DNA of 64,000 nucleotides from Modestobacter sp. VKM Ac-2977 (GTDB lineage: Bacteria > Actinomycetota > Actinomycetes > Mycobacteriales > Geodermatophilaceae), in NCBI RefSeq assembly GCF_026968045.1, contig NZ_JAPVBQ010000001.1:509238-573237 (forward strand), in the 5' to 3' direction. Under the pieces are notes generated by a model. It ran no database searches, was not told the DNA's origin, and worked only from the letters and a program-made list of their open reading frames with translations. This document shows, piece after piece, positions 8,179 through 18,134 of the stretch. The first letter of the stretch is position 1. Every line of letters starts with the position of its first letter. A program made the translations under genes and the position numbers.

Positions 8179-8375
8179 GCTCCGCCAGGCGCTCCGCACG
8201 TGCGGCGGACCGGTGTCCGGGAACTGGCCAGAGCGGGCGGAAAAGGTTGCGATCCGGGTCCATCGGGCCTCTCACCTGCCGATATCCAAGTCGTGACCGC
8301 GCCGGAGCCCCCTCGCCACAGTGCGGGGGACGGTCCTCCAGTCGGGTCCGGAGCCCGTCGTCCGGCGGTGGGGGA

Positions 8376-8723
8376 GTGAGCGGTCCGCCCGCCGGGGACC
8401 CGGCCCAGGCGGTGCTCGTCCCGCACTGGTTGAGCAGCCCGGACCGGCTCGAGGTCGAGCGAGCCGTGCAGGCCGCGCTCGACGGAGGGCCGCTGCACCC
8501 GGTGGTCGCCGTCCACCTGGGCGAGGTGCTCACCGAACTGCACGTGGCCGCTGCCCGCGAGGTCGTCTGGCCCGCGCCCACCGCGCGCGTCCGCCGGGCC
8601 ACCGGCTGGTCGGACGACGTGGTCCCGGTGCGGCTGTCCGCCGTCGAGCTGGCGAGTGTGTTGTCCCTGCCCGGTCTGCCGACCGTGGCCCGAGAAGCCC
8701 TGACCGGAGGACGCAGCGCATGA
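8376..8723 (+). CDS. Small protein of unknown function
   Basis: An acidic-to-neutral 115-aa protein starting VSGPPAGDPAQAVLVPHW at GTG 8376. No family is recognised and no membrane segment is seen. It contains a run DRLEVERAVQAALDG and the segment PVVAVHLGEVLTELHVAA, suggesting a small helical/strand fold. The start is uncertain because the purine-rich GGTGGGGGA abuts the GTG. The stop overlaps the next ATG (ATGA), so the two genes are almost certainly translated together and probably act together. Confidence 0.6.
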   Translation: MSGPPAGDPAQAVLVPHWLSSPDRLEVERAVQAALDGGPLHPVVAVHLGEVLTELHVAAAREVVWPAPTARVRRATGWSDDVVPVRLSAVELASVLSLPGLPTVAREALTGGRSA

Positions 8724-9481
8724 CCGGAGCGCTCTTCGGCACCCCGGGCGGTCTCCTCCAGCGACTGAACCGGGCCGAGGTCCGGGTGACCGACGTGCGG
8801 GCCGCCGTGGAGCTGTTGGTCGACCGGGGGGTCGACCCGGACCTGGAGCTCGGCGTCACCGACGGCGCGGGCCGCGGCCCGATGCTGGTGCTGGTGGACA
8901 CCGGTCGCCGCACCCGCGTGCTGCTCGCCGAGCTCGCCGAGCAGATGACCCGGGCCCGGGTGCCCGTCGCGGCCGAGTCGGTCGCCACCGCGCTGGACGC
9001 CTGGCTCGCGCGCCGCCCGGTGCCCGACCCGATCGCGCTGGCCGCCGGCATCGCCGTCCTGGACTGGTCCGACGCCCGGCAGACCGCGCTCGGCTGGCGG
9101 GTGGTGGTCGCGCGGAACCAACTGGTCGTGCCCTGGCGGCCGTCCCGCACCGCGTCCCTGCCCCTGGTCCACCAGGGGCGCTCGGCTGCGCTGGGCCGGG
9201 CCGCCGTCGTCCGGACCGCGCTGCGGGTCGAGGGTCCGCTGGGTCTGTGGACCTCGGCCGGCGTGCCGGGCGTGGACACCGCGGTCCTGGTCCGCCCCGA
9301 GGAGCTGCTCGTCGAGATGGCCGCCGCCGGCCTGCGGCTGCACGACATGCACGTCGTGGTCACCCCCGGCCGGCCGGTCGCCTGTGCGGACGCCGCCGTG
9401 GCGCGCCGGCTGGTGGCCGAGGCGACCGACGCCTGCGCGATCCTGCCGTGGCGGGAGCTCGCCGACCTCGGCTGGGTCTGA
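8720..9481 (+). CDS. Protein of unknown function coupled to the preceding gene
   Basis: A 253-aa protein starting MTGALFGTPGGLLQRLNRAE. It overlaps the previous stop by 4 bases. Recognisable features are a strand-rich segment PMLVLVDTGRRTRVLLAELA (residues 54-73) and a repeated pattern of predicted strands. There is no signal peptide or transmembrane helix. I do not recognise the family. The conserved last residues WRELADLGWV and the coupling to the 115-aa protein suggest a two-component cytosolic unit. It is the last plus-strand gene of the flagellar-side cluster and faces the peptidoglycan-hydrolase gene, with 22 bases between the stops. Confidence 0.7.
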   Translation: MTGALFGTPGGLLQRLNRAEVRVTDVRAAVELLVDRGVDPDLELGVTDGAGRGPMLVLVDTGRRTRVLLAELAEQMTRARVPVAAESVATALDAWLARRPVPDPIALAAGIAVLDWSDARQTALGWRVVVARNQLVVPWRPSRTASLPLVHQGRSAALGRAAVVRTALRVEGPLGLWTSAGVPGVDTAVLVRPEELLVEMAAAGLRLHDMHVVVTPGRPVACADAAVARRLVAEATDACAILPWRELADLGWV

Positions 9482-9503
9482 CCCGCCGCGCCCTCTCGGC
9501 CGA

Positions 9504-11429
9504 TCAGCTCAGGACGCCGTACTCCCAGTGCCACGGCTCGGGGTTCTGCCCGCGCGCCTGGGCCCAGTCCGGTTGCCGCCACCCGTAGTGCCCGGCGTTG
9601 AGCTGCATCCACGCCGTCTGCGCGGTGCCGAACCGGTTGATGCCGCCGCACAGGTCGACCGCCAGGGCCCAGCCGTGGTTCGAGGTGCCCGGCACCGCGG
9701 TGATCCCCGGCTTCCGGTGGTGGACGTCGACCTGCGCGCCCAGGGAGCGGTAGGAGTCGGTGATGCACAGCGGGGTGCCGAAGGTCTGCGCGTAGGCCGC
9801 GGCCATGGCCTGGTAGGCGGCCGCCGCGTCACAGCGCAACCGGTGCCCGCTGCTGATCGAGCAGAGCTGGTCGGCCGGGATCTGCCCGTTGGCCCAGCCG
9901 CCCCACGCGCCGGTCGCCGGCCCGGGCGTGCTCCCCGGGGCGGGCAGCGGTGCGCTGCACGTCGCCGGGACGGGGCCGGTGACCGGCAGCGGTGCGAGCG
10001 TGGACGGCGGCACGGTCACCCGGACGGCGGTGCTCAGGTCGGCCAGCTCGCGCACTGCCACCTGCCGGCGGTCGGCGGAGGCGGAGAGCACGCTCGTGCC
10101 GCCCAGGTACAGGCCGACGTCGTCCAGGCCGCTGCGCGGGTCGGTGCGGAACACCAGGTCGCCGACCTGGAGCTGTCCGGCCGGGACGGGGGTGCCCTGG
10201 GCCCACTGGCCGGGCAGGTCGCCGGGCAGGCCGATGCCGCCCTGCGCCCATGCCGTGGCGGTGAGCCCACCGCAGTCGTAGCCGTCGGGCCCGTGCTGCC
10301 CGACCAGGTAGGGCCTGCCGAGCTGGGCGAAGGCGGCGCTGACCGCGGCGACGGTCTCGGCGGGGAGCACGGTCAGCGTGCCGCCGGCGGCGTAGGTGGT
10401 GGCCGTGCCGGGCACCGGCGCACCCGCGGCGTCGCGCAGCGGGGCCAGCCCGGCCGGCAGTGCGCCCGGGTCGGTCAGGGTCGCGGCGGGGGGCGGGGTG
10501 ACCCCGGCCGCGGCCAGCCGTCCCAGGTAGTCCTGCCATCCGGTCAGCGCGGTGGCGTTGCGGGCCTGCTGGTCGGCAGCGGCGGCGCTGGTCGAGAGCG
10601 CAGCCCATCGGGCGCTGACGGTCGGGTCGAGGTCGGCGACGATCTCCCGGACCTCGATGAGCACCTCGGCGGCCCGGCTGCGCGCCTGGGCCGCGGCCGC
10701 GTCGGCCGCGGCGGCGGTGTCGGTGTGCTGCGCCGCCTGCACGGCGGCCAGCGCGGCCCGGGCGACCGAGGCGTCCTGCTGCTCGGTCAGCTGCTCGGCC
10801 AGGCCCTGCGCATGCAGGACGTCGGGCGTCGAGCCGGGGGAGTGCAGGGAGAGCTGCGCCAGCGGCCAGCGCTCGTCCGGGCTGCGCCGGTAGGCGGCGG
10901 CGGCATGGGTGCCCACGGCAGCGCGGTCGGCGGCGACGACGGCCAGCGCGGCCGCGCCGTCGTCCCGGGCCTGCTGCGCCTGGGCGGTGAGGCTCTCGGC
11001 CTCGGACAGTGCGGCCCGGTGGCGGGCGGCGGCGTCGGCGAGGGTCGCGGCGGTGGCCTCGGCCTCGCTGGCGACGGCGGCCGGTGCGGAAACCTGGCCG
11101 GCCTCGGTGGGCGGCTGGGCGGTGACGGCCAGGACGCCGATCAGGGCCAGGGTGGCGCCGCTGACGACGGCCAGGCGGTGCCACCAGCGCTGGGCGGCAC
11201 CGGGGGTGCGGGTGCGCCGCGGTGCGGGGCGGCGATTGCTGGGTGCCGGACGGCGGCCGGCCGGGGTACGAGGGGCGGGCTTCCTCCCCGCGGGCTGCCG
11301 GACCGGCGCCTTCCGGGTGGCGGGCTTCCTGGTGGATGGCTTCCGGGCGGGTGGCTTCCGGGTGGACCGGCCGGTGGCGGACTGCGCACGGGGCCGCGGC
11401 GCAGGAGCTTGCGCGCGTGGTGCGGGCAC
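9504..11429 (-). CDS. Membrane-anchored NlpC/P60 - VanY double peptidoglycan hydrolase
   Basis: A 641-aa protein, counted from the GTG at 11429 that follows GGGGGGA. Residues 1-80 are a basic Pro/Lys/Arg repeat tail in the cytoplasm (TRKPATRK, RKPAPRTPAG). Residues ~86-104 are one membrane helix. Residues ~115-310 are an Ala-rich coiled coil. An NlpC/P60-like domain follows with YDCGGL (Cys about 386) and PGDLPGQWAQGTPVPAGQLQ. The C-terminal ~150 residues are a VanY/M15 carboxypeptidase domain (CITDSYRSLGAQ, SNHGWALAVDLCGG, EPWHWEYGV with its metal ligands). In the first domain the usual catalytic His of HVG(I/L)YLG is replaced (DDVGLYLGG), so it may be inactive. The likely role is cell-wall remodelling. 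The start is moderately certain. Confidence 0.88.
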   Translation of the reverse strand: MPAPRAQAPAPRPRAQSATGRSTRKPPARKPSTRKPATRKAPVRQPAGRKPAPRTPAGRRPAPSNRRPAPRRTRTPGAAQRWWHRLAVVSGATLALIGVLAVTAQPPTEAGQVSAPAAVASEAEATAATLADAAARHRAALSEAESLTAQAQQARDDGAAALAVVAADRAAVGTHAAAAYRRSPDERWPLAQLSLHSPGSTPDVLHAQGLAEQLTEQQDASVARAALAAVQAAQHTDTAAAADAAAAQARSRAAEVLIEVREIVADLDPTVSARWAALSTSAAAADQQARNATALTGWQDYLGRLAAAGVTPPPAATLTDPGALPAGLAPLRDAAGAPVPGTATTYAAGGTLTVLPAETVAAVSAAFAQLGRPYLVGQHGPDGYDCGGLTATAWAQGGIGLPGDLPGQWAQGTPVPAGQLQVGDLVFRTDPRSGLDDVGLYLGGTSVLSASADRRQVAVRELADLSTAVRVTVPPSTLAPLPVTGPVPATCSAPLPAPGSTPGPATGAWGGWANGQIPADQLCSISSGHRLRCDAAAAYQAMAAAYAQTFGTPLCITDSYRSLGAQVDVHHRKPGITAVPGTSNHGWALAVDLCGGINRFGTAQTAWMQLNAGHYGWRQPDWAQARGQNPEPWHWEYGVLS

Positions 11430-11569
11430 CGTCGTCCCCCCAGCTGCGTCGGATCGGCCCGGCCGCCAGGCGGCGTCCGGTGTCCTGATCCCATCGACGT
11501 GCCCCCCGGGGTGGTGGAGGTCCCTCACCGGTTCGGGGGGGTGCAGCTCACCCCTCGGGGGGAGACGAC

Positions 11570-11603
11570 GAGGCCCCGCCGTCCAGGTGGACGGCGGGGC
11601 CTC
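11570..11603 (-). terminator. Terminator after citrate synthase
   Basis: A perfect 15-bp stem (GAGGCCCCGCCGTCC with its complement) and 4-base loop lie 24 bases downstream of the citrate synthase stop codon on the same strand. Confidence 0.8.
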
Positions 11604-11626
11604 GGGCGGTGCGGGTGGTCTCTCGG

Positions 11627-12928
<1,302 letters not shown>

Positions 12929-13207
12929 CAGGTCTGCACGCTACTGCTTTCCCCACCGGATGCGCGCGGCGGCTCGACCGGCGCATCCGGCGGAGGGGTC
13001 CGGTCTGGAGGTCCGGGTCCCCGGGCGTGGTCCTGGTGCCAGGTGGCACCGCGCCGGACGGGGGCCGGCCACGGCTCGCGCAGCAGCAGTTCCGGCGACT
13101 CGTCCGTCGGCGCAGAGGGGGGCCCGGGCACGCGAGTCGGGATCGTCCAGGATGTGCACCGGACCGCTCGCGCGGCGGGCGACGACCGACGACGGTGGGG
13201 GTGGGCT

Positions 13208-13846
13208 GTGCAACGGCTGGTCGTGATGGGTGCCGGTGGGCACGCGCGCGAGGTGCTCGACGTCCTGGGGTCCATGCCCGACGGGCCGTCCCGCGAGCGG
13301 ACGGTCGTCTTCGCCGAGGCCGGGACGACGACCGACGCGGCGGCGGCCCTGGTCCGGGAACGGGGTCACACGCTGGTCGACGCCCTCCCGGCGGACGCCA
13401 CGCACTACCTGCCGGCCGTGGGCGACCCGGCGCTCCGGGGGCGGCTCGTGGCCCTGGCCGAGAGCCGGGGCCTGCTGCCGACGCAGGCGGTGAGCCCGCT
13501 GAGCACCGTCCCGGACGCGCTCCGGGACGTACCGGGCCTGGTGGCCTTCCCCCGAAGCCACATCAGCACCAATGTGTCGCTCGGCCGCCACTGCCACCTC
13601 AACACGGGCTGCCAGGTGAGCCACGACGGGTGGCTCGGCGACCGGGTGACTCTCGGACCGGGGACACTGCTCGCCGGCGCGGTCACGGTCGAGGACGACG
13701 CGTACCTCGGGATCGGTGTCGTCGTCCTGCCCGGTCGCCGGATCGGCCGAGGAGCCGTCGTGGGGGCAGGCGCGGTGGTCGTCCGCGACGTGGCGCCCAG
13801 GACGACGGTCGCGGGGAACCCCGCTCGCCCGCTCGGAGGAGGCTGA
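13208..13846 (+). CDS. NeuD/PglD-type sugar acetyltransferase
   Basis: A 212-aa acyltransferase of the NeuD/PglD family, which acetylates amino groups of UDP- or dTDP-amino sugars or hydroxyls of sialic acids. The N terminus VVMGAGGHAREVLDVL is the family's nucleotide-sugar-binding Rossmann start. The second half is a left-handed beta helix of hexapeptides (ISTNVSLGRHCHLNTGC, VSHDGWLGDRVTLGPG, VEDDAYLGIGVVVLPG), and the catalytic His is probably in QVSHD. It ends VAGNPARPL as usual. The start GTG 13208 is preceded by a G-rich sequence. It converges with an aminotransferase gene, a pairing used for acetamido-sugar synthesis, possibly for flagellin or surface glycans. Confidence 0.88.
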   Translation: MQRLVVMGAGGHAREVLDVLGSMPDGPSRERTVVFAEAGTTTDAAAALVRERGHTLVDALPADATHYLPAVGDPALRGRLVALAESRGLLPTQAVSPLSTVPDALRDVPGLVAFPRSHISTNVSLGRHCHLNTGCQVSHDGWLGDRVTLGPGTLLAGAVTVEDDAYLGIGVVVLPGRRIGRGAVVGAGAVVVRDVAPRTTVAGNPARPLGGG

Positions 13847-13855
13847 GCCCTCCCT

Positions 13856-13878
13856 CGCGGCCCCGCTCCGGGGCCGCG
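13856..13878 (+). terminator. Terminator after the acetyltransferase gene
   Basis: A 10-bp GC-rich stem (CGCGGCCCCG with CGGGGCCGCG) and a 3-base loop start 9 bases after the acetyltransferase stop codon. Confidence 0.6.
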
Positions 13879-13913
13879 GTGTCGCTCGGGTCACGGCAGA
13901 CGGCAGGCCGGAT

Positions 13914-13949
13914 GACCCCTGGTACCGGGCGACCCCGGTACCAGGGGTC
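13914..13949. terminator. Bidirectional terminator between convergent genes
   Basis: A perfect 16-bp stem (GACCCCTGGTACCGGG with its complement) and 4-base loop lie 4 bases from the aminotransferase stop codon and between the two convergent genes. Confidence 0.75.
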
Positions 13950-13953
13950 GGGG

Positions 13954-15246
13954 CTACGGACGCACGACCCCGGACGGGTCCGTCCCGGCGTGGCCCACCA
14001 GGCTCTCGGTGCGCGCCGCCCGCCGGGGCCCCGGGACCCCGGCCGAGGGGGACGCGGCCGCGACGGCCAGCGCTGCCCGCGCCGTGCGGCGCTCGGCGCC
14101 CCGGGCCACCGGCGTGACGGTCGCCCGCACCAGGTCGCGGATCCGTTCCAGCGACGACGCGCCGATGTCGTTGGCCATCGGCAGGCCGATGATCCGCTGG
14201 GACAGGGACTCGGTGACCGGCAGGGCACCAGCCCGCCGGGAGGACGCGAGCGCCGGGAGCTTGTGCATCGGCGGCTCGAAGTACGCGCGGACCTCGATCC
14301 GGGCGTCGTGCGCCCGCTGCAGCAACAGGTCGCGGGCAGCTGCGGTGGGCAGCGCGACCGGCATGAACTGGAACGTGGAACCTGCGGAGCCGGCCTGGAA
14401 GGCGACGCCGGTGGACTCCAGCTCGTCCCGCAACCACGCGGCAGCCGCGCGCCGGTGCGCCAGCACGTCGTCGAAGCGGTCGAGGACGGCGAGACCCACG
14501 GCCGCGGTCAGCTCGGGCATCTTCCCGTTGATGCCGAGGTGCCCGGTCACCGAGCGGTTCGGGTCGAAGCCGAAGTTGATCAGCTGGCCCACTGCCTCGA
14601 GCACGTCGGCGGAGCGGGAGGTGACGAGCCCGCCCTCGCCGATCGCGAAGGGCTTGGTGGCGTGGAAGCTGAAGACCTCGATGTCACCCTGGTCACCGAG
14701 GAGGCGGCCGTCGTCGTCGACGGCACCGAACCCGGCCGCGGAGTCGACGACGACCGGCACGCCCAGGTCGCGCGCGACGGCGGCCAGCGACGCCCGACGC
14801 GCCTGGCTGGGGGCAGTGCCGAAGGTGGAGCACTGCAGCACGCCGGCGAGTGAACCGCGCAGTTCCCGCAGTCGGGCGAGTGACTCCTCGGAGGGCTGCC
14901 AGTCATCGGGGTCGATGTCGATGAACACCGGCTCGAAACCCGCCCAGACCACCGCGTTGACGCTGGCGACGAACGTGAACGACGGAACCGCGACCAGGCG
15001 TCGCTCGCCCTCCGGGCTGCCGAGGCAGGCGCGCAGCGCCACCATCAGCCCGGACGTCGCGTTGTTCACCGCGACCCCGGGGTGCTCGAGCCCCAGCCGG
15101 TCGGCGCACGCGCGCTCCAACCGGGCGACGCACGGGCCGCCGTTGGAGAACCAGCGCATCCGCTCGGACTCGGCGAACCAGGGCTCGACCTCACGGAGGC
15201 TGGGCAGCGAAGGTGCCTGGAAACGAATCAGCTCGTGCGCGTCCAT
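13954..15246 (-). CDS. DegT/DnrJ/EryC1-family PLP aminotransferase
   Basis: A 430-aa fold-type I, PLP-dependent sugar aminotransferase that turns a keto nucleotide-sugar into an amino sugar. Family features are NNATSGLMVALRA near the PLP phosphate site, VPSFTFVASVNAVVWAGFEP, VVVDSAAGFGA (the Asp that contacts the pyridine N), and the internal Lys of FSFHATKPFAIGEGG. The C-terminal segment ESLSQRIIGLPM is also typical. The last 50 residues are an Ala/Arg/Pro-rich extension. The start ATG 15246 has GGGAGGAG eight bases upstream. Its convergent neighbour is a NeuD/PglD acetyltransferase, so together they could make an N-acetylated amino sugar. The substrate cannot be read from sequence. Confidence 0.9.
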   Translation of the reverse strand: MDAHELIRFQAPSLPSLREVEPWFAESERMRWFSNGGPCVARLERACADRLGLEHPGVAVNNATSGLMVALRACLGSPEGERRLVAVPSFTFVASVNAVVWAGFEPVFIDIDPDDWQPSEESLARLRELRGSLAGVLQCSTFGTAPSQARRASLAAVARDLGVPVVVDSAAGFGAVDDDGRLLGDQGDIEVFSFHATKPFAIGEGGLVTSRSADVLEAVGQLINFGFDPNRSVTGHLGINGKMPELTAAVGLAVLDRFDDVLAHRRAAAAWLRDELESTGVAFQAGSAGSTFQFMPVALPTAAARDLLLQRAHDARIEVRAYFEPPMHKLPALASSRRAGALPVTESLSQRIIGLPMANDIGASSLERIRDLVRATVTPVARGAERRTARAALAVAAASPSAGVPGPRRAARTESLVGHAGTDPSGVVRP

Positions 15247-15582
15247 CGTGTGCGCTCCTCCCGTGACAGGGCCCGCCCGCGTGGCTGCCCGTGGCGTCCG
15301 CAGACGGTCCCGGTGCACCCGGCTGGGGTGCTGTGGGAGCGCTCCGACCACACGGGCCGGTCGGTGGAGAGTGCCCCGGGTGGGGTCTGCTCCGGGCCGA
15401 CTCCGGACAAGGAGCATCGTCACTCGCCCGAAGTGCTCGCGCCCGACGACGCGCCGCTGTTGTCGGACTACTCGGCGTAACCTGCGTCGCACGGGTGTCA
15501 CTGCGCCCCACGAGTCACAGCCGCCCCGGCCGCCCCAGGGCGGTGCGGCCGGGGAGAGCGGGGCCCGGGGAGCGGAGCCGGG
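15247..15582. other. Non-coding stretch upstream of the aminotransferase
   Basis: These 336 bases lie between the fumarase stop and the aminotransferase start, both on the minus strand. They hold the aminotransferase Shine-Dalgarno and presumably its promoter. I see no convincing -10/-35 pair, RNA gene, repeat or conserved small gene. Confidence 0.6.
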
Positions 15583-16986
15583 TCAGGGGTGGGTCATGGA
15601 CAGCACGTCGAGGGCGGCGTCCAGCTGCTCCTCGGTGAGCTTCCCCTGCTCCACGTAGCCGCGCTCCACCACGACCTGGCGGATGGTCTTCTGCTCGGCC
15701 AGCGACTGCTTGGCGACCTTGGCCGCCTCCTCGTAGCCGATGTACTTGTTCAGCGGCGTGACGATCGAGGGGGAGGACTCGGCGTAGGTGCGGCACTGCT
15801 CGACGTTGGCGGTGACCCCGTCGACGCAGCGGTCGGCCAGCAGCCGGCTGACGTTGGCCAGCAGCCGGATCGACTCCAGCACGTTGCGGGCCATCAGCGG
15901 CAGCGTCACGTTGAGCTCGAAGACGCCGGTGGTGCCTGCGTAGGTGACGGCGGCGTCGTTGCCGATCACCTGCGCACCCACCTGGATCACCGCCTCGGGG
16001 ATCACCGGGTTCACCTTGCCCGGCATGATCGAGCTGCCCGGCTGAAGGTCGGGCAGGGCGATCTCGCCCAGGCCGGTGCGCGGGCCCGAGCCCATCCAGC
16101 GGAGGTCATTGGCGATCTTGATCAGGCCGACGGCGATCGTCTTGAGCTGACCGGACCCCTCGACCAGGGCGTCCCGGGAGCTCTGCGCCTCGAAGTGGTC
16201 ACGGGCCTCCGACAGCGGCAGGTCCAGCTCGCCGGCCAGGCGCTCGATGATCGCGGCGGCGAATCCGGGCGGGGTGTTGATGCCGGTGCCGACGGCGGTG
16301 CCGCCCAGCGGGAGCTCACCGATCCGGGGGAGCGAGGCGTGCAGCCGCTCGATGCCGTAGCGGACGGCGGCCGCGTAACCGCCGAACTCCTGGCCCAGAG
16401 TGACCGGGGTGGCGTCCATCAGGTGGGTGCGGCCGCTCTTGACGACCTCGGCGAACTCGGTGGCCTTGCGCTCCAGGGAGCCGGCCAGGTGCTCCAGCGC
16501 GGGCACCAGGTCGCGCACGATGGCGCCGGTCGCCGCGACGTGGATGGCGGAGGGGAAGACGTCGTTGGACGACTGCGAGGCGTTGACGTGGTCGTTCGGG
16601 TGCACCGGCGAGCCGAGGGACTCGGTGGCCAGGGTGGCGATGACCTCGTTGGTGTTCATGTTGCTCGACGTGCCGGACCCGGTCTGGAAGACGTCGATCG
16701 GGAAGTGCGCGTCCCAGTCGCCCCGGGCGACGGTCGCCGCCGCCTCGGTGACGGCGTCGGCGACGTCCTGCGGCAGCACGCCGAGAGAGGCGTTCACCCC
16801 GGCGGCGGCACCCTTGATCGCCGCCAGCGCACCGATCAGCTCGCGCTCGATGGGCGTGCCGGAGATCGGGAAGTTCTCCACGGCCCGCTGGGTCTGGGCG
16901 CGCCACTTCGCCCACGAGGGGACGCGGACCTCCCCCATGGAGTCGTGCTCGATGCGGTACTCCCCGCCGTCTGTCTCGGTGGCCAC
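15583..16986 (-). CDS. fumC: Class II fumarate hydratase
   Basis: Interconverts fumarate and L-malate in the TCA cycle as a homotetramer without an iron-sulfur cluster. At 467 aa it is of normal length. Conserved segments are [54 protein letters not shown], and the family signature [12 protein letters not shown] with the catalytic Ser. The C terminus ENSP-like loop is here [18 protein letters not shown]. The start is the GTG at 16986, with GGGGAG six bases upstream. The fum-glpX neighbourhood is conserved in actinobacteria (compare Rv1098c-Rv1099c). Confidence 0.97.
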   Translation of the reverse strand: MATETDGGEYRIEHDSMGEVRVPSWAKWRAQTQRAVENFPISGTPIERELIGALAAIKGAAAGVNASLGVLPQDVADAVTEAAATVARGDWDAHFPIDVFQTGSGTSSNMNTNEVIATLATESLGSPVHPNDHVNASQSSNDVFPSAIHVAATGAIVRDLVPALEHLAGSLERKATEFAEVVKSGRTHLMDATPVTLGQEFGGYAAAVRYGIERLHASLPRIGELPLGGTAVGTGINTPPGFAAAIIERLAGELDLPLSEARDHFEAQSSRDALVEGSGQLKTIAVGLIKIANDLRWMGSGPRTGLGEIALPDLQPGSSIMPGKVNPVIPEAVIQVGAQVIGNDAAVTYAGTTGVFELNVTLPLMARNVLESIRLLANVSRLLADRCVDGVTANVEQCRTYAESSPSIVTPLNKYIGYEEAAKVAKQSLAEQKTIRQVVVERGYVEQGKLTEEQLDAALDVLSMTHP

Positions 16987-17435
16987 GCTGCGCTCCCCGG
17001 GTGTGATGTGTGCTGATGGTCCTGCGGGAGCGACCCTAGACACCACGGGCGGGCGCCTGCTCCGGAGACCTCGTGTGCACTACGGGCTGGTCACGTCATC
17101 GGCAGATGCCGCGTTCGGCGTGACCGGACACGGAGACGGGTCATGACGATGGGCCGACAGCCCGAGCGACTGCTGAGCCGGAGCCACCCGGACGCCGCCG
17201 GGTCGCTGCCCTGCTGACGTCGGCCGGTCGTCGTCTTCCGGCGTGCTCGCTCGGATGCGCACGATCGACGGCCGGGTCTTCGACGGCTTGGCCGGCCTCT
17301 CGTTGATCGACTCGGCCAGCGTGGGCGTGATGACACCTGTGGGGGTCGTCAGCTGGTCGGACCCCTGGCCTGCTGGAGGAGGTCGCCGCTGTGCGAGTCG
17401 CTCCCGATGAGCTGACCGTGCCCTAAGGTCCGCCC
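16987..17435. other. Intergenic region with a possible gene fragment
   Basis: These 449 bases lie between the divergent fumC and DUF1707 genes and should hold both promoters. A 51-codon plus-strand frame (17255-17410) reads RVFDGLAGLSLIDSASVGVM, faintly resembling the first helix of LysE/GAP-type membrane transporters, then loses that character. It may be a decayed fragment or chance. No RNA gene or strong hairpin was found. Confidence 0.4.
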
Positions 17436-18110
17436 ATGAACTCGGAGTCCCTCCCCAGCGGCCGGTCGGAGACTCCGCCGCTCACCGCCACCGTCCGGGC
17501 CTCCGACGCCGAGCGCGAGGCGGTGGTGACCCGGCTGCAGGCCGCCCTCGGCGAGGGTCGGATCAGCGTGGACGAGTTCACCCAGCGGGCCGACGTCGCC
17601 TACGCCGCGGTGACGACGGCCGACCTCGACCAGCTGCTCGCCGACCTCCCCGCCCCGGCGACGGCCGTCCCGGCGGTCGGGGAGATCGTCGGCGAGCGGA
17701 CGACGGGCACGATCGCCACCGTCTTCGGGGACGTGAAGCTGACCGCGACCACCAGCGTGCCGGAGCGGGCGAGCACCGTCTTCGGCGACGTCCGCATCGA
17801 CCTCCGCGGCCTGCGCACCTCGGAGGAGGTGGTGGCGCTGCAGCTGGGCACGGTCTTCGGCGACGTCGAGGTCATCGTCAGCGAGGGCGTCGCCGCCGAG
17901 ATCGAGGGGTGGACCGTCTTCGGTGACCGCAAGACCGAGCTCGCGCCGGTGCCTCGACTCCCGGGCACCCCGCGCGTCCTCGTCCGGGGCTGGACCGTCT
18001 TCGGTGACCTGAAGCTGCGCAGCCTGGCGCCGGGGGAGTCGCCCAGCCGGTGGCGCGCCGTCCTGGACCGGCTGGCCGAGCGCCGGTCGGCCCCGCCGCC
18101 CGGCTCCTGA
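17436..18110 (+). CDS. DUF1707 / LiaF-like cell-wall-active domain protein
   Basis: A 224-aa soluble protein. Residues ~20-70 are a DUF1707 (SHOCT-like) domain: VRASDAEREAVVTRLQAALG and GRISVDEFTQRADVAYAAV. The rest is a beta-helical region with five repeats of TVFGD (about residues 89, 110, 136, 155, 187), the pattern of LiaF-type C-terminal domains. In Firmicutes LiaF takes part in envelope-stress signalling; for the actinobacterial DUF1707 form the function is not established. No membrane helix is present. It stands alone between fumC and glpX. Confidence 0.85.
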   Translation: MNSESLPSGRSETPPLTATVRASDAEREAVVTRLQAALGEGRISVDEFTQRADVAYAAVTTADLDQLLADLPAPATAVPAVGEIVGERTTGTIATVFGDVKLTATTSVPERASTVFGDVRIDLRGLRTSEEVVALQLGTVFGDVEVIVSEGVAAEIEGWTVFGDRKTELAPVPRLPGTPRVLVRGWTVFGDLKLRSLAPGESPSRWRAVLDRLAERRSAPPPGS

Positions 18111-18134
18111 GCCGGGGCGGCGGGGGCCGACGGC

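Noticed and set aside
8278-8285. GCCGATAT, an exact sigma-28 -10-like octamer upstream of the gene at 8376
   Set aside because: No matching -35 element 15-16 bases upstream, and such octamers are expected a few times by chance in a window of this size.
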